A stretch of DNA of 64,000 nucleotides from BJ22 sp021298375 (GTDB lineage Bacteria; Planctomycetota; Planctomycetia; Pirellulales; Pirellulaceae): positions 32,754 through 96,753 of the forward strand of contig JBKDOL010000090.1 of the NCBI GenBank assembly GCA_046343015.1. Reading direction: 5' to 3'. Positions 48,501 through 57,800 of this stretch are shown piece after piece (positions within the stretch are counted from its first letter, which is position 1; each line of letters begins with the position of its first letter). The translations under genes were made by a program, and so were the position numbers. The notes below the pieces were generated by a model. It saw only the letters and a program-made list of their open reading frames with translations, did no database searches and was not told the DNA's origin.

Positions 48501-50219
48501 GGTGGCGAACTGCCCGGCGACAAGGTCAACCAGGAAATTGCCCGAATCCGGCACTCAACCCCAGGCGTCGGACTGATCAGCCCTCCGCCGCATCACGACA
48601 TCTATTCCATTGAAGATCTCAAGCAGCTGATCTACGACCTCAAGTGCGCCAACCGCCGCGCCCGCATCAGCGTGAAGCTGGTTTCAGAAGTCGGAGTAGG
48701 TACGATTGCCGCAGGAGTCGTCAAGGCACATGCCGATCACATTCTTGTCTCGGGAGATTCTGGTGGCACCGGCGCCAGCCCACTGACCAGCATCAAGCAT
48801 GCCGGGCTCCCTTGGGAACTGGGGCTGGCCGAGACCCATCAGACGCTGGTGCTGAATCAGCTTCGCGACCGGGTAACTTTGCAGACCGACGGGCAAATCA
48901 AGACTGGACGGGATGTTGTGATCGCCGGCTTGCTTGGGGCCGAGGAGATTGGGTTCTCGACCGCGCCGCTTATCACACTTGGCTGCATCATGATGCGCAA
49001 ATGCCACTTGAATACTTGCCCGGTTGGGATTGCCACGCAGGACCCGGAACTCCGCCGCAGGTTTACCGGCCAACCAGAACATCTCATCAATTACCTTTTT
49101 CTCGTTGCCGAGGAAGTTCGCGGCTACCTCGCCGAGCTTGGCTTCCGCCGCTTCGCGGAGCTCGTCGGACGCGTGGACTGCCTCGAGGCAGACGCAGCCT
49201 TGCGGCATTGGAAGGCGGATGGTCTTGATCTGACGCCGCTCCTGACTCGGATCCTGCCACCCGATGGCACGTCTGCAGTGGTCTGCACGCGCGCACAGGA
49301 TCATGGGCTGGAGCAGGCTCTTGATCACCGCTTGCTTGAGCTGGCTCAACCTGCGCTCGAGCGGCGGGAACCGGTCACAGCCGAACTGTCGATTGGCAAT
49401 ACCGACCGGGCCGTAGGGGCAATGCTCAGTTCGGAGATTGCTCGTCGCCATGGTCCGGGACATCTTCCGGCAGACACGCTGCAGTTTCACTTCCGTGGGT
49501 CCGCGGGACAAAGCTTTGGTGCCTGGTTGGCTGGAGGAGTGACCTTTCGGCTTGCGGGCGATGCCAATGACTACGTTGGCAAGGGACTGAGCGGGGGAAC
49601 TATCGTGATTGCCCCGCCAGCCGAATCGCGCTTCCTCGCAGAGGAGCAAGTGATTGCCGGAAACGTCGTGCTGTACGGAGCCACCTCCGGCGACATCTGG
49701 CTGCGGGGGCAAGTGGCCGAGCGGTTTGCCGTCCGCAACAGCGGCGCCTTGGCGGTAGTCGAAGGCTGTGGAGACCACGGTTGCGAGTACATGACCGGAG
49801 GTTGCGTGGTCATCCTCGGCCCAACCGGTCGAAACTTTGCTGCCGGAATGAGCGGCGGCATCGCCTTTGTCTGGGACCCGGATCAATCGCTACTCAGCCG
49901 CTGCAATCTGGGGACCGTCGAATTGGAGCCGCTGGCAGGACCGAAAGAGGAGGCCGAGCTGCGCGAGCTAATCGCGCGGCATCGGGAGCTGACAGGCTCG
50001 ACTCGGGCCGCCCAGCTGCTGGACTCTTGGCCCAAGGTTCGCCACGAGTTTGTCAAAGTGATGCCGCGGGATTACAAGCGCGCATTGTCCGCACAGGGCG
50101 CTGAGCAACAGTCCAGTTTTTCGCCGAGCCGCTGGTTGCGATCGGATCGACCTCACACCGGTGAGACCGGATTGCGAACCCCGAGTTTGAGTGGCGACCT
50201 GCCGGCGCCGACAGTTTGA
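45543..50219 (+). CDS. gltB: Glutamate synthase (NADPH) large subunit
   Basis: A 1,558-residue GltB, which makes two glutamates from glutamine plus 2-oxoglutarate. Residues 1-25 form a short propeptide; C26 in DSCGVGFIA is the N-terminal nucleophile of the glutaminase domain (~26-440, with HRGASGCELNSGDGAGVL and THNGEINTLRGN). A central domain and the FMN-binding synthase domain follow (~850-1220: NTGEGGESPERF, QGAKPGEGGELPGDKV, ISPPPHHDIYSIEDL, SGDSGGTGASPL). The 3Fe-4S cysteines are C1148, C1154 and C1159 (GCIMMRKCHLNTCPVG). A C-terminal GXGXG beta-helix occupies ~1270-1500. ATG 45543 is chosen since an upstream frame start at 45447 adds 32 unconserved residues before the propeptide. gltD starts 70 bp downstream. 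Confidence 0.97.
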   Translation: MKSPVPSRHAPGSIGLYDPQHERDSCGVGFIANLRGLGSQQLVADALQMLQNMEHRGASGCELNSGDGAGVLTALPHDFFQRIAREELHTSLPDPGLYGVAQVFLPTDPREREICKSALAHYISVQGQRLIGWRRVPTDASAADLGPTAAHSAPVIEQLLVGPAPGIDRAAFCRELLLIRKQAYHAIQQQCLRQRRMYYVCSFSSRVIVYKGQLTAGQVLPFYPDLSAADYASHLAMVHSRFSTNTFPSWDRAQPMRFMSHNGEINTLRGNRNWMRAREGLLSSELFGPQLARLLPVTDPETSDSGVFDNVLEMLLLAGRSLPEAIMLMIPEAWQNHQAMPEARRAFYEYHSCLMEPWDGPASVVFTDGRYIGAILDRNGLRPGRYYLTDDDRIILASEVGTIPVAAESIREKGRLQPGKMLLVDFSAGRIIPDEELKTAVAAAQPYAEWLRTQRIELDQLPPANNPAGLDAATLTHRLQAFGYTRETLQFMLLPMLREQRDPIGSMGNDAALAVLSDQPRLLFDYFKQLFAQVTNPPIDPIREEVVMSLECFIGPERNLLAATPDHCHRLRLPQPLLTNQQLATLAELNQDGWRTCRIDATWPAAAGAAGLTEALQRICTEADLAVQRGCALVLISDRNVGPERIAIPSLLATGAVHQHLIRNANRTRVGLLVETGEAREVHHFSLLVGYGADAINPYLACEAIWNARNEGLLPADSTDEKLVQSYFKAAGKGLLKVLSKMGISTLQSYKGAQIFEALGLAQDVIEQCFTGTSSRIQGAGFEVLAAETLRRHVRSWPAAVPSDSNSDAEASSELPNPGEFHWRAEGERHMWDPESITQLQLAARNNSREAYARFARQVNEESTRKCALRGLLQLRPAAGQSPIPLEEVEPAAEIVKRFCTGAMSLGSISTEAHETLAIAMNRVGGKSNTGEGGESPERFAVSADGQLRRSAIKQIASGRFGVTIDYLVNADELQIKMAQGAKPGEGGELPGDKVNQEIARIRHSTPGVGLISPPPHHDIYSIEDLKQLIYDLKCANRRARISVKLVSEVGVGTIAAGVVKAHADHILVSGDSGGTGASPLTSIKHAGLPWELGLAETHQTLVLNQLRDRVTLQTDGQIKTGRDVVIAGLLGAEEIGFSTAPLITLGCIMMRKCHLNTCPVGIATQDPELRRRFTGQPEHLINYLFLVAEEVRGYLAELGFRRFAELVGRVDCLEADAALRHWKADGLDLTPLLTRILPPDGTSAVVCTRAQDHGLEQALDHRLLELAQPALERREPVTAELSIGNTDRAVGAMLSSEIARRHGPGHLPADTLQFHFRGSAGQSFGAWLAGGVTFRLAGDANDYVGKGLSGGTIVIAPPAESRFLAEEQVIAGNVVLYGATSGDIWLRGQVAERFAVRNSGALAVVEGCGDHGCEYMTGGCVVILGPTGRNFAAGMSGGIAFVWDPDQSLLSRCNLGTVELEPLAGPKEEAELRELIARHRELTGSTRAAQLLDSWPKVRHEFVKVMPRDYKRALSAQGAEQQSSFSPSRWLRSDRPHTGETGLRTPSLSGDLPAPTV

Positions 50220-50289
50220 TTGAAAGCAGTGGGAGCAGTCGGCAAGTCGGAAGTTGTATTTGCAGAAGCTTGATTACAAGAGGGAAGGC

Positions 50290-51741
50290 ATGGGGCATCC
50301 GACCGGATTTCGCGACCTGTCACGGCAAACCACGCCCTACCGCCCGGTGGGGGAGCGGGTCGGCGACTTTTTCGAGATTTTGACAACTCCCGAGGAAGGA
50401 TTGCTTCGGGCACAAGGTGCGCGTTGCATGGACTGTGGCGTTCCCTTTTGCCAATCAGCTACTGGCTGTCCGCTGGACAACTTGATTCCGGAATGGAATG
50501 ACCTTGTATACCAGGGACGCTGGCGCGAGGCGAATGAGCGGTTGCACCAAACCAATAACTTTCCCGAGTTCACGGGACGTGTTTGCCCGGCTCCCTGCGA
50601 AGGAGCCTGTGTGTTGGGGATTACCGACCCGCCTGTAGCGATCAAAAACATTGAGTGCGCGATCGTCGATCGGGCTTTTGTCGAAGGCTGGATCGTTCCA
50701 CGGCCTCCCCTGCAGCGAACCGGAAGACGGGTGGCGGTTGTGGGCTCCGGTCCTGCGGGGCTGACAGCGGCTGACCAGCTGAATCGGGCAGGACACCTCG
50801 TAACGGTCTTCGAACGGGCAGATCGGATCGGCGGCTTGCTGACTTACGGCATCCCCAACATGAAACTCGACAAGGGGCTGGTCCAGCGGCGCGTGGCACT
50901 GCTCCAAGCCGAAGGAGTCGAATTCGTTACCGGGGTGGAAATCGGTCGCGACCGTGATCCGCGAGAGCTCGTGGCGGAGCATGACGCCGTGCTCTTGGCA
51001 ATTGGTGCGACGCGGCCTCGGGATTTGGCTATTCCCGGGCGCGATTTAGCGGGGATCCATCAGGCGATGGACTTCCTCACTCCAGTTACGCAGGAACTCC
51101 TCGCCGGGCAGCCAAGTTTTCCCCCACAGGACCTGAAAGGCAAGCAAGTCATTGTGATCGGAGGGGGCGACACCGGGACCGATTGCATCGCCACGGCGGT
51201 CCGACTGGGCGCCGCAAGCGTGCTGAACTTTGAACTGCTCCCGCAACCGCCCCTGGACCGGGCGTCGGGGAATCCGTGGCCTCAGTGGCCACGAGTTTTT
51301 CGGGTCGATTACGGTCATGCAGAAGGCCTGCATCTGAGTGGCCGCGATCCCCGCTGCTTCAATCTCCTGACCAAAGAGTTTCTCGGCGACGAACAGGGCA
51401 GAGTGCGGGGCGTCCGCACCGTGGACGTTCGCTGGCCCGAGGGGACCGCTCCTGGGTCGAGGTTCATCGAAGTACCAAATAGCCAACGGGACTGGCCGGC
51501 CGAAGCCTTTTTCCTTGCACTCGGCTTTAGCGGACCGGAGCAGAGTCTTGCGGAAACATGGGGGCTGGAACTCGACCAGCGAAGCAACGTGGCCACTCGG
51601 GATTCTGCCTATCAGACCTCGAATCCACAGATCTTCGCCGCCGGGGATTGCCGCCGGGGTCAATCACTTGTCGTCTGGGCAATTCAGGAAGGTCGTGCCG
51701 CAGCTGCCGCGATCGACGGTTGGCTCAGCGAAAAAGCCTGA
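50290..51741 (+). CDS. gltD: Glutamate synthase (NADPH) small subunit
   Basis: A 483-residue GltD that passes electrons from NADPH through FAD and two 4Fe-4S clusters to GltB. N-terminal cluster motifs: CMDCGVPFCQSATGCPLDNLIPEWND and FPEFTGRVCPAPCEGACVLGI. The FAD fold is RVAVVGSGPAGLTAADQL with FERADRIGGLLTYGIPNMKLDK, and the NADPH fold is VIVIGGGDTGTDCIATAVRLGA. The C-terminal FAD segment is NPQIFAAGDCRRGQSLVVWAI. ATG 50290 (MGHPTGFRDL) matches the family start and is preceded by AGAGGGAAGG; an in-frame TTG at 50254 is less likely. Together with gltB it forms the standard GOGAT operon. Confidence 0.96.
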   Translation: MGHPTGFRDLSRQTTPYRPVGERVGDFFEILTTPEEGLLRAQGARCMDCGVPFCQSATGCPLDNLIPEWNDLVYQGRWREANERLHQTNNFPEFTGRVCPAPCEGACVLGITDPPVAIKNIECAIVDRAFVEGWIVPRPPLQRTGRRVAVVGSGPAGLTAADQLNRAGHLVTVFERADRIGGLLTYGIPNMKLDKGLVQRRVALLQAEGVEFVTGVEIGRDRDPRELVAEHDAVLLAIGATRPRDLAIPGRDLAGIHQAMDFLTPVTQELLAGQPSFPPQDLKGKQVIVIGGGDTGTDCIATAVRLGAASVLNFELLPQPPLDRASGNPWPQWPRVFRVDYGHAEGLHLSGRDPRCFNLLTKEFLGDEQGRVRGVRTVDVRWPEGTAPGSRFIEVPNSQRDWPAEAFFLALGFSGPEQSLAETWGLELDQRSNVATRDSAYQTSNPQIFAAGDCRRGQSLVVWAIQEGRAAAAAIDGWLSEKA

Positions 51742-51943
51742 GTTCGCACCCAATTCGCAACCCAGACCGATCACCAGAGAAACTCCCGGCTTTTATCGGA
51801 ATACCGCCTCTTTCGCTCAGGCCTGCGACCATTTGGCGACCTCGACTACAATAATCAAATCGTGTCGACACCGGCCCTTGTTGCCGGTCCAACTTGCCGC
51901 ATCCGATTGGATGCTGGCCCTTTTTCCTCCAGCCTGCCTGTTT

Positions 51944-53836
51944 ATGCAATTGGTCTCTCCGCTTCGGCAGTTGCTGTTGCTCTCGCTCTTCGCGCTGTTT
52001 TCCGCCAGTGCCTTCACTCAAGCCTTGGCGGCTCAAACTGAATCCCCTGCGCCATCTGGAAGTTCTGCTTTGCCCTCCGACCAAGCCGGCCCCTCCGAAC
52101 CAGGACCAACTGGAACGGAGGCAAGGCGCCGCAATAAGCGGATCTTGCTGCTTTACACTCATCACCTGGTCTCGCCAGTCAATTCGGAGTGGTATCAGGG
52201 CATCATGTCGGAGTTGAATGCAGCCTTTAATGAACCCTTGGACATCGAGGTCGAGTATCTCGACTTGCTGCGGAACAATGATGAAGAATTTGAGCGAAAG
52301 TGGCTTGAACTGCTGCGTTCGAAATACGATCGCAAAAGACCTGATGTCGTGATCCCGATTTATATTGGGGCGATCGAATTCATCCTGAAGCATCGAGAAG
52401 AAATATTCCCGGATGTCCCCGTCGTCTTTTGTTCCGCACCGCAAAATCTCGCGGACCAGGCCCGCAAGCTTAAGGGAGTGACCGGAACTGTTTTCGAGAT
52501 TGACTTCAATGGAACGCGCGAACTGATCAAGCGTCTGTTGCCGGCGGCAAAGAACCTCGTGGTCGTTACTGGATCCTCGCGCACCAGCCTCGACATGCGC
52601 TCGGCCATGGGAGTGGGTTTTCTGTTTTCCGTCTATTTCGCACAGGCTTTCGAGGTTGATGTTTGGGATGGCGTTCCCTTGCGTGAAATGGAAACTCGCA
52701 TTGCCCGCCTGCCGCCAGATACGGCAGTGCTGCTGCTGAGCTTCGACTTTGACAAGCAAGGCAACCAGTACGTGACGGTTGAAGTCGCGGAGCAACTGGC
52801 CAAATGCAGTTCCGCGCCGATTTTCGGAGTATTTGACAGTTTGCTGGGTCGGGGTGTAATCGGCGGCAGCATGGCCACTGTGCAGGAACAGGGCCGGATG
52901 GCTGGGCGCTTGACGGTGGATATTTTGCGGGGTACTGCACCTGATGAATTGCCGATTCAACCAGCGGATAAACCGCGTCTATTGCTGGACGCTCGCCAGC
53001 TCAAACGATTTGGAATCAGTTCCAAGCTCGTTCCGGCCACCGCAGAAGTCTTCTTTCAGACCCAAAGCAGTTGGCAAGTATTCGGCTGGTACCTGGTCGG
53101 AGGGATGGCGGCTCTGCTGGTTCAAACCGGGATCATTGTCAGCTTGTTGGTCAATCGCCGACGGCGAATCGCCGCGGAACGCGAAGCGGGTGCACTGGCC
53201 GGAAAAATCCTGACCGCACAAGAGGAAGAACGGAGTCACCTCGCCAGAGAACTGCACGATGATTTGTCGCAGAAATTGGCTGCCGTGGCGATTGAAGCGG
53301 GAAAGCTGGAGAACCAAACAGCGCCGCAATCGGTCGAGAAAGGTTCCCTGGGCCAACTGAAACAGGGAATCATCTCGATTTGTGATGACCTGCACCGACT
53401 ATCCCGGCAAATGCATCCTTCCATCCTCGATGACTTCGGACTGGCAGACGCACTCTGCGCTGATTGCACCGGTCTGATGCAGCGCACTGACATCGAAGTT
53501 GATTGCCAGATTGGTGAGTTGCCCGCGCGGATCCCGAAGCCTGTTGAATTGTGCCTGTACCGGATTGCCCAGGAATCGCTCTGGAACGCTGTCAAGCATT
53601 CGGGAGCGACTCGCATTACAGTCAAACTGGCCGGAGATTTGGTGAACGTTTGCCTGGAAATAGCAGATAATGGACGGGGCTTGGGAACTGCCGACCGCCC
53701 TCTGGGAAGAGGATTGGGACTAGCGAGCATCAAGGAACGGGCTCGCCTCGTCTCAGGAGCGGTTGAGTTCGTGTCGGAGCCGGGAAAAGGGACTCGAGTT
53801 GTCACATTGGTGCCGCTAAGGAGTTTTCAAAGTTGA
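51944..53836 (+). CDS. Sensor histidine kinase with substrate-binding-protein sensor
   Basis: A 630-residue membrane sensor kinase (start uncertain; ATG 51911 also gives a signal peptide). Signal sequence LRQLLLLSLFALFSASAF leads to an extracytoplasmic domain (~70-360) resembling ABC-transporter substrate-binding proteins of the PF04392 type (RILLLYTHHLVSPVNSEWYQGI, DVVIPIYIGAIEFILKH, VPVVFCSAP, GVTGTVFEIDF). A membrane helix (GWYLVGGMAALLVQTGIIVSLLV) follows, then a HisKA_3 dimerisation segment with phospho-acceptor H438 in LARELHDDLSQKL. The HATPase domain contains LYRIAQESLWNAVKHSGA, DNGRGLG and RGLGLASIKERARLVSGAV. The response regulator gene overlaps it by four bases. The ligand is unknown. 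Confidence 0.9.
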   Translation: MQLVSPLRQLLLLSLFALFSASAFTQALAAQTESPAPSGSSALPSDQAGPSEPGPTGTEARRRNKRILLLYTHHLVSPVNSEWYQGIMSELNAAFNEPLDIEVEYLDLLRNNDEEFERKWLELLRSKYDRKRPDVVIPIYIGAIEFILKHREEIFPDVPVVFCSAPQNLADQARKLKGVTGTVFEIDFNGTRELIKRLLPAAKNLVVVTGSSRTSLDMRSAMGVGFLFSVYFAQAFEVDVWDGVPLREMETRIARLPPDTAVLLLSFDFDKQGNQYVTVEVAEQLAKCSSAPIFGVFDSLLGRGVIGGSMATVQEQGRMAGRLTVDILRGTAPDELPIQPADKPRLLLDARQLKRFGISSKLVPATAEVFFQTQSSWQVFGWYLVGGMAALLVQTGIIVSLLVNRRRRIAAEREAGALAGKILTAQEEERSHLARELHDDLSQKLAAVAIEAGKLENQTAPQSVEKGSLGQLKQGIISICDDLHRLSRQMHPSILDDFGLADALCADCTGLMQRTDIEVDCQIGELPARIPKPVELCLYRIAQESLWNAVKHSGATRITVKLAGDLVNVCLEIADNGRGLGTADRPLGRGLGLASIKERARLVSGAVEFVSEPGKGTRVVTLVPLRSFQS

Positions 53837-54480
53837 GTCGCAAGCGCGTGTTACTTGCTGATGATCATCGAATCGTCGCCGAGGGGCTGAAGAGCATTCT
53901 GGCCGAGCACTACGAGTTGGTTGGAATCGTCGAAAATGGACGTGAGCTGCTGCGCGCGGCTAAAGCCACCGAACCGGACGTGATCGTGGCCGATATCAGC
54001 ATGCCGCAGCTGAACGGACTGGATGCTGTCGCCCAGTTGAAGGCGGAGGGCTGCTCAGCCCGAATTGTCTTTCTGACGATGCACCGGGACCTGATGTACG
54101 CGGCCAAAGCGTTGGCGCTGGGGGCCAGCGGATTTGTGCTCAAACACTCGGCGAGCAACGAGTTGCTGGGGGCCATCACGGCAGCGCTGAATGGCGACAC
54201 TTTCGTCTCCCCGGAAATCGCGCCGCGGGGTGCAACGGGCGTTGTGAGTGGACAGGCTATGGCGGAGCAGTTGGAAACTGCCGAACTGACCGCTCGTCAA
54301 CGGGAAGTGCTGCAGTTATTTGCCGAAGGCAAATCGGCCAAGGAAGTCGCTGCGGCCCTGGGAATTTCACCCCGCACGGCGGAGAACCACAAGCACCGAA
54401 TCATGACACAGCTCAGCCTCACCAGCACAGCCGACTTGATTCAATACGCCCTTCGCCATGGCTTGATCGCGGCAGAATAA
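53833..54480 (+). CDS. NarL/FixJ-type response regulator
   Basis: A 215-residue two-domain regulator. The receiver has the acidic pair D10-D11, phospho-acceptor D54 in VIVADISMPQLNG, T-site VFLTMHRD and K in GFVLKHSA. The C-terminal LuxR-type HTH (~150-210) reads LTARQREVLQLFAEGKSAKEVAAALGI and SPRTAENHKHRIMTQL. It appears to start at TTG 53833, overlapping the kinase stop in a TTGA, so the pair is translationally coupled and should act as one two-component system. Its targets cannot be read; the next downstream gene, after 358 bp, encodes the giant surface protein. Confidence 0.93.
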   Translation: MSRKRVLLADDHRIVAEGLKSILAEHYELVGIVENGRELLRAAKATEPDVIVADISMPQLNGLDAVAQLKAEGCSARIVFLTMHRDLMYAAKALALGASGFVLKHSASNELLGAITAALNGDTFVSPEIAPRGATGVVSGQAMAEQLETAELTARQREVLQLFAEGKSAKEVAAALGISPRTAENHKHRIMTQLSLTSTADLIQYALRHGLIAAE

Positions 54481-54838
54481 GCTTGGCTCATCAGATAAAT
54501 CCGGGGAATACGGCGCGGTCGCTGAACCGTGCCAGTACGCTCATTTAACTGTGCTATCCCCAGTGCCAAATCGCACCCATTGGGCACACCCTTGGTCCTA
54601 TCGCAATTGCTCGAATTTCCACGCTATGGCCTAAATTCTCAGTGATTTGAGCCGCAGGGGACGTCATTACCGCTGCAATTTTCCCATTCGCAATTATCGG
54701 CACAAGCTTTGCCTAGGGTTACTGATATCCCCCCAATGGCAATTAGCGCAGCAGCTTTTGTTTCCCAACTGGCTTGGCTCTTCTGTTTCCTGCCTTGCGG
54801 GGCCTTGTTCCCCCCTACTTTGACCCAAGGCATCTCAG
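54481..54838. other. Spacer upstream of giant surface protein gene
   Basis: No gene is supported. It should contain the promoter of the 7.4-kb gene. I see no clear inverted repeat that would mark an operator for the neighbouring response regulator. Confidence 0.45.
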
Positions 54839-57800
54839 ATGATTCGCAAGACCAAGTCCTCTCGGCAGTCAAAAAAGGCACCATTTACCAGCCAAAAACG
54901 TCGTTCAGCGATTCCGGCACAACGTTCTGACTCCCTCCAGCACACACCACTCGAAACCCGGAATCTCCTTGCTGCCGCAAACCCACTTGGGGAACAATTC
55001 CTAGTCAATGAAACGTTTTCACTGGAATCCGATGCGCCTGCGATCGCCATCACTAGCGCCAGTGGGAACTTCGTCTCGGCATGGACCAGCTTCGAAGAAG
55101 GTGCTGACTTTCTCGGCTTTGGTGTGTACGTGCAGCGGTTTGACGCTGGCGGGAACGCGCTCAGCGCCAAGGAGTTGGTGAATGCAGCCGGGATCGAAGG
55201 TGACCAGATTGCTCCAGCGATCGCCAGTGATGGTGCGGGTAACTTTTTGCTCGCTTGGCAAAGCAAGGATCAGGTGACCGGCGATAACAATATCCACGCG
55301 CGGTGGTACGACGCCACATCCGGAACCTTTGGAAGTGCATTCATGGTCAATACGACCACCGTTGGTGATCAGGCCGCACCATCGGTCGCAATGGATCACG
55401 ATGGCAATGCCGTTGTCGCTTGGCAAAGTGCCGAACAGGACGGCTCGGGTTTCGGGATTGTTGCTAAGCAATTCACCAAGTTCAGTACCGTTGCCAGTGA
55501 GTTTCTGGTAAATCACCAAATCGATGGAGACCAAACTTCGCCCGATGTCGCGATGGTCGGGTCCGGCAGCTTTGTTGTGACTTGGGAGGGCTTCAGCACC
55601 GTAGAGGTCGAGGGCAGCGTCGAGATCTTTGCCCGTACCTTTGCTGCCGATGGGTCGGCTCAGCAAGCCAATGATGTCCTCGTCAATTCGTTGACGTTGC
55701 GCGATCAGGTAACCCCTCAAGTCGCGGTTGATAACGGCGGCAACTTTGCTGTCACTTGGGTCAGTGAGGGAATTCCCGGAAGTGGCTCAGACATCTTTGC
55801 CCGTCGCTTCGACTCAGCTGCACTTCCATTGAGTGCTGAGTTCAAGGTGAATCCGACCATTTCGGCCTCTCAAGTCAATCCGGATATCGGAATGAATGGA
55901 AGCGGCAACTTCCTGGTGACTTGGCAAAGTGTGCATCTGGATGGCTACAGCTGGGGAATCTACGGCAGTGAGTATGACTCAACTGGAAATGTCATTCCGG
56001 GCAAAGAAGAATTCCGCATCAATAACCGGGTCAATGGCCCCCAAACGAATGCAGCGATTTCAACCCGACCCGATGGAAAAACCGTCATTACCTGGGTGGG
56101 CAACGATACCGATCACAAACCAGCGGTCCATGCCAAGGGCTACTCCCTGCCGGGCATGACTCAGCCTGGTGAAGTAGCCGACTGGGTGCTCAGCAACTTC
56201 ATCGCCTTGGAGGACACGCCTCCGGCGGCGTTCATGAATGGCGCCGGCCAGACAACGATCGTTTGGGAAAGTTATGGTGAGGACGGCGATTCGCTGGGGA
56301 TTTTTGCTCGCCGTCTGGATAGCGTGGGCGATCCGCTCGCCGCGGCCTTTCAAGTCAATACTTCGGCGCTGGGGAATCAGAGTAATCCTTCAATTGCGGG
56401 CAACCTGGCCGGTCAATTCATTGTCGTCTGGCAGGGCGACAATTCGAGTGCGCCAGGTCACGAAGTCTTTGGCCAGCTCTTCGATGTCGATGGCAATCCT
56501 GTTGGCGGCGAATTTCAAATTAACCAGACCATACTTGACGACCAATCGCATCCAGTGGCTGCAATGGCTGAAGATGGCAGCTTCGTCGTAGTCTGGCAGA
56601 GCCCGGATGTCGAAGGCTTTGGAATCTGGGGGCGACGCTATGCTGCGGATGGCACCCCTCTCGGCAATGAATTCCAGGTAAATCAAGAGACGGCCCGCGA
56701 TCAGGTCGCACCAGCGATTGCCATGAACGCCGCTGGTCAGTTCGTGGTTGCCTGGGTCAGCGACCATCCGGCCGCAAGCGATCCTTTGAATGACCCAGAG
56801 AAAAGCGTGTTCGTGCAGTGGTTTGACGCAGATGGCAGCTTCAACGGGCCAGAAGTGATCGCCCATGTTTACGCCAAGGACGCTCAAGAACACCCCGGTG
56901 TCGGAATTGATGCCGCCGGAAACTTCGTGGTCACCTGGCAGAGCATCAATCAGGAACCGGGAACCCAAACCGGCAAAAGTTGGGGTGTCTTCGCCCGGCG
57001 TTTCGCGGCTGACAAGAGCCCTCTGACCCCAGAGGAATTCCTGGTCAACGAGACCATTGGTGGTCCCCAGCGGTACTCCAATGTCGGAGTCGACGCCGCC
57101 GGCAATTTCTCGATTGCCTGGCAAAGCAACTCGCATGATCAGGAGGGGAGCAGCTGGGATGTCTACCTCCGGCAGTACGATGCTGCGGGAACTGCGCTCC
57201 GTGGCGAAGAACTGGTCAACAACTGGGATACTGGCCCCCAAATCAACCCGATTATCGCCCGTGCCGCTACCGGTAACTTCGGCGTTTTTTGGTCGGGGCA
57301 GGGCTTCAACCATGCCGAGGGGATTCATGGGCGGTTGTATGACGTCAACCTGCCAGACACGATCAGCTTCCCGACCCGTTTGCCGATTGGTCCGCAGTTC
57401 CTTGTCGCGGAAACTTTCGCGCTCGAGTCCAGTCCTCCCGATTTCGGCATCGATGCCAACGGCAATTTTGTCGTCACTTGGGAGTCCTTCGAAGAGGACG
57501 GAAGTGGCTGGGGTGTCTACGCCCGCCGCTTTGACGCCGCAGGCAACGCGGTGAGCGGAGTCTTCCAGGTAAACACGTTCACTACCGGCGATCAACATGC
57601 TCCGGCGATCGGCATGGATGGCGAGGGGAATTTCCTGATTGTCTGGCAGAGCAATGGCCAGGATGGTGATGGCTATGGAATCTACGGCCAGTGGTACAAC
57701 TCTTTCGGCAATGCGATCGGCGGCGAGTTCCAGATCAATACGGACTCGGTGGGCCAGCAGTCTTTGCCCGATGTCTCCCTGGTTACTGCTGCTGGTTCAA

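Noticed and set aside
48684..49886. 400-residue open frame on the minus strand
   Set aside because: It lies opposite the FMN and 3Fe-4S part of gltB, which is unambiguous.
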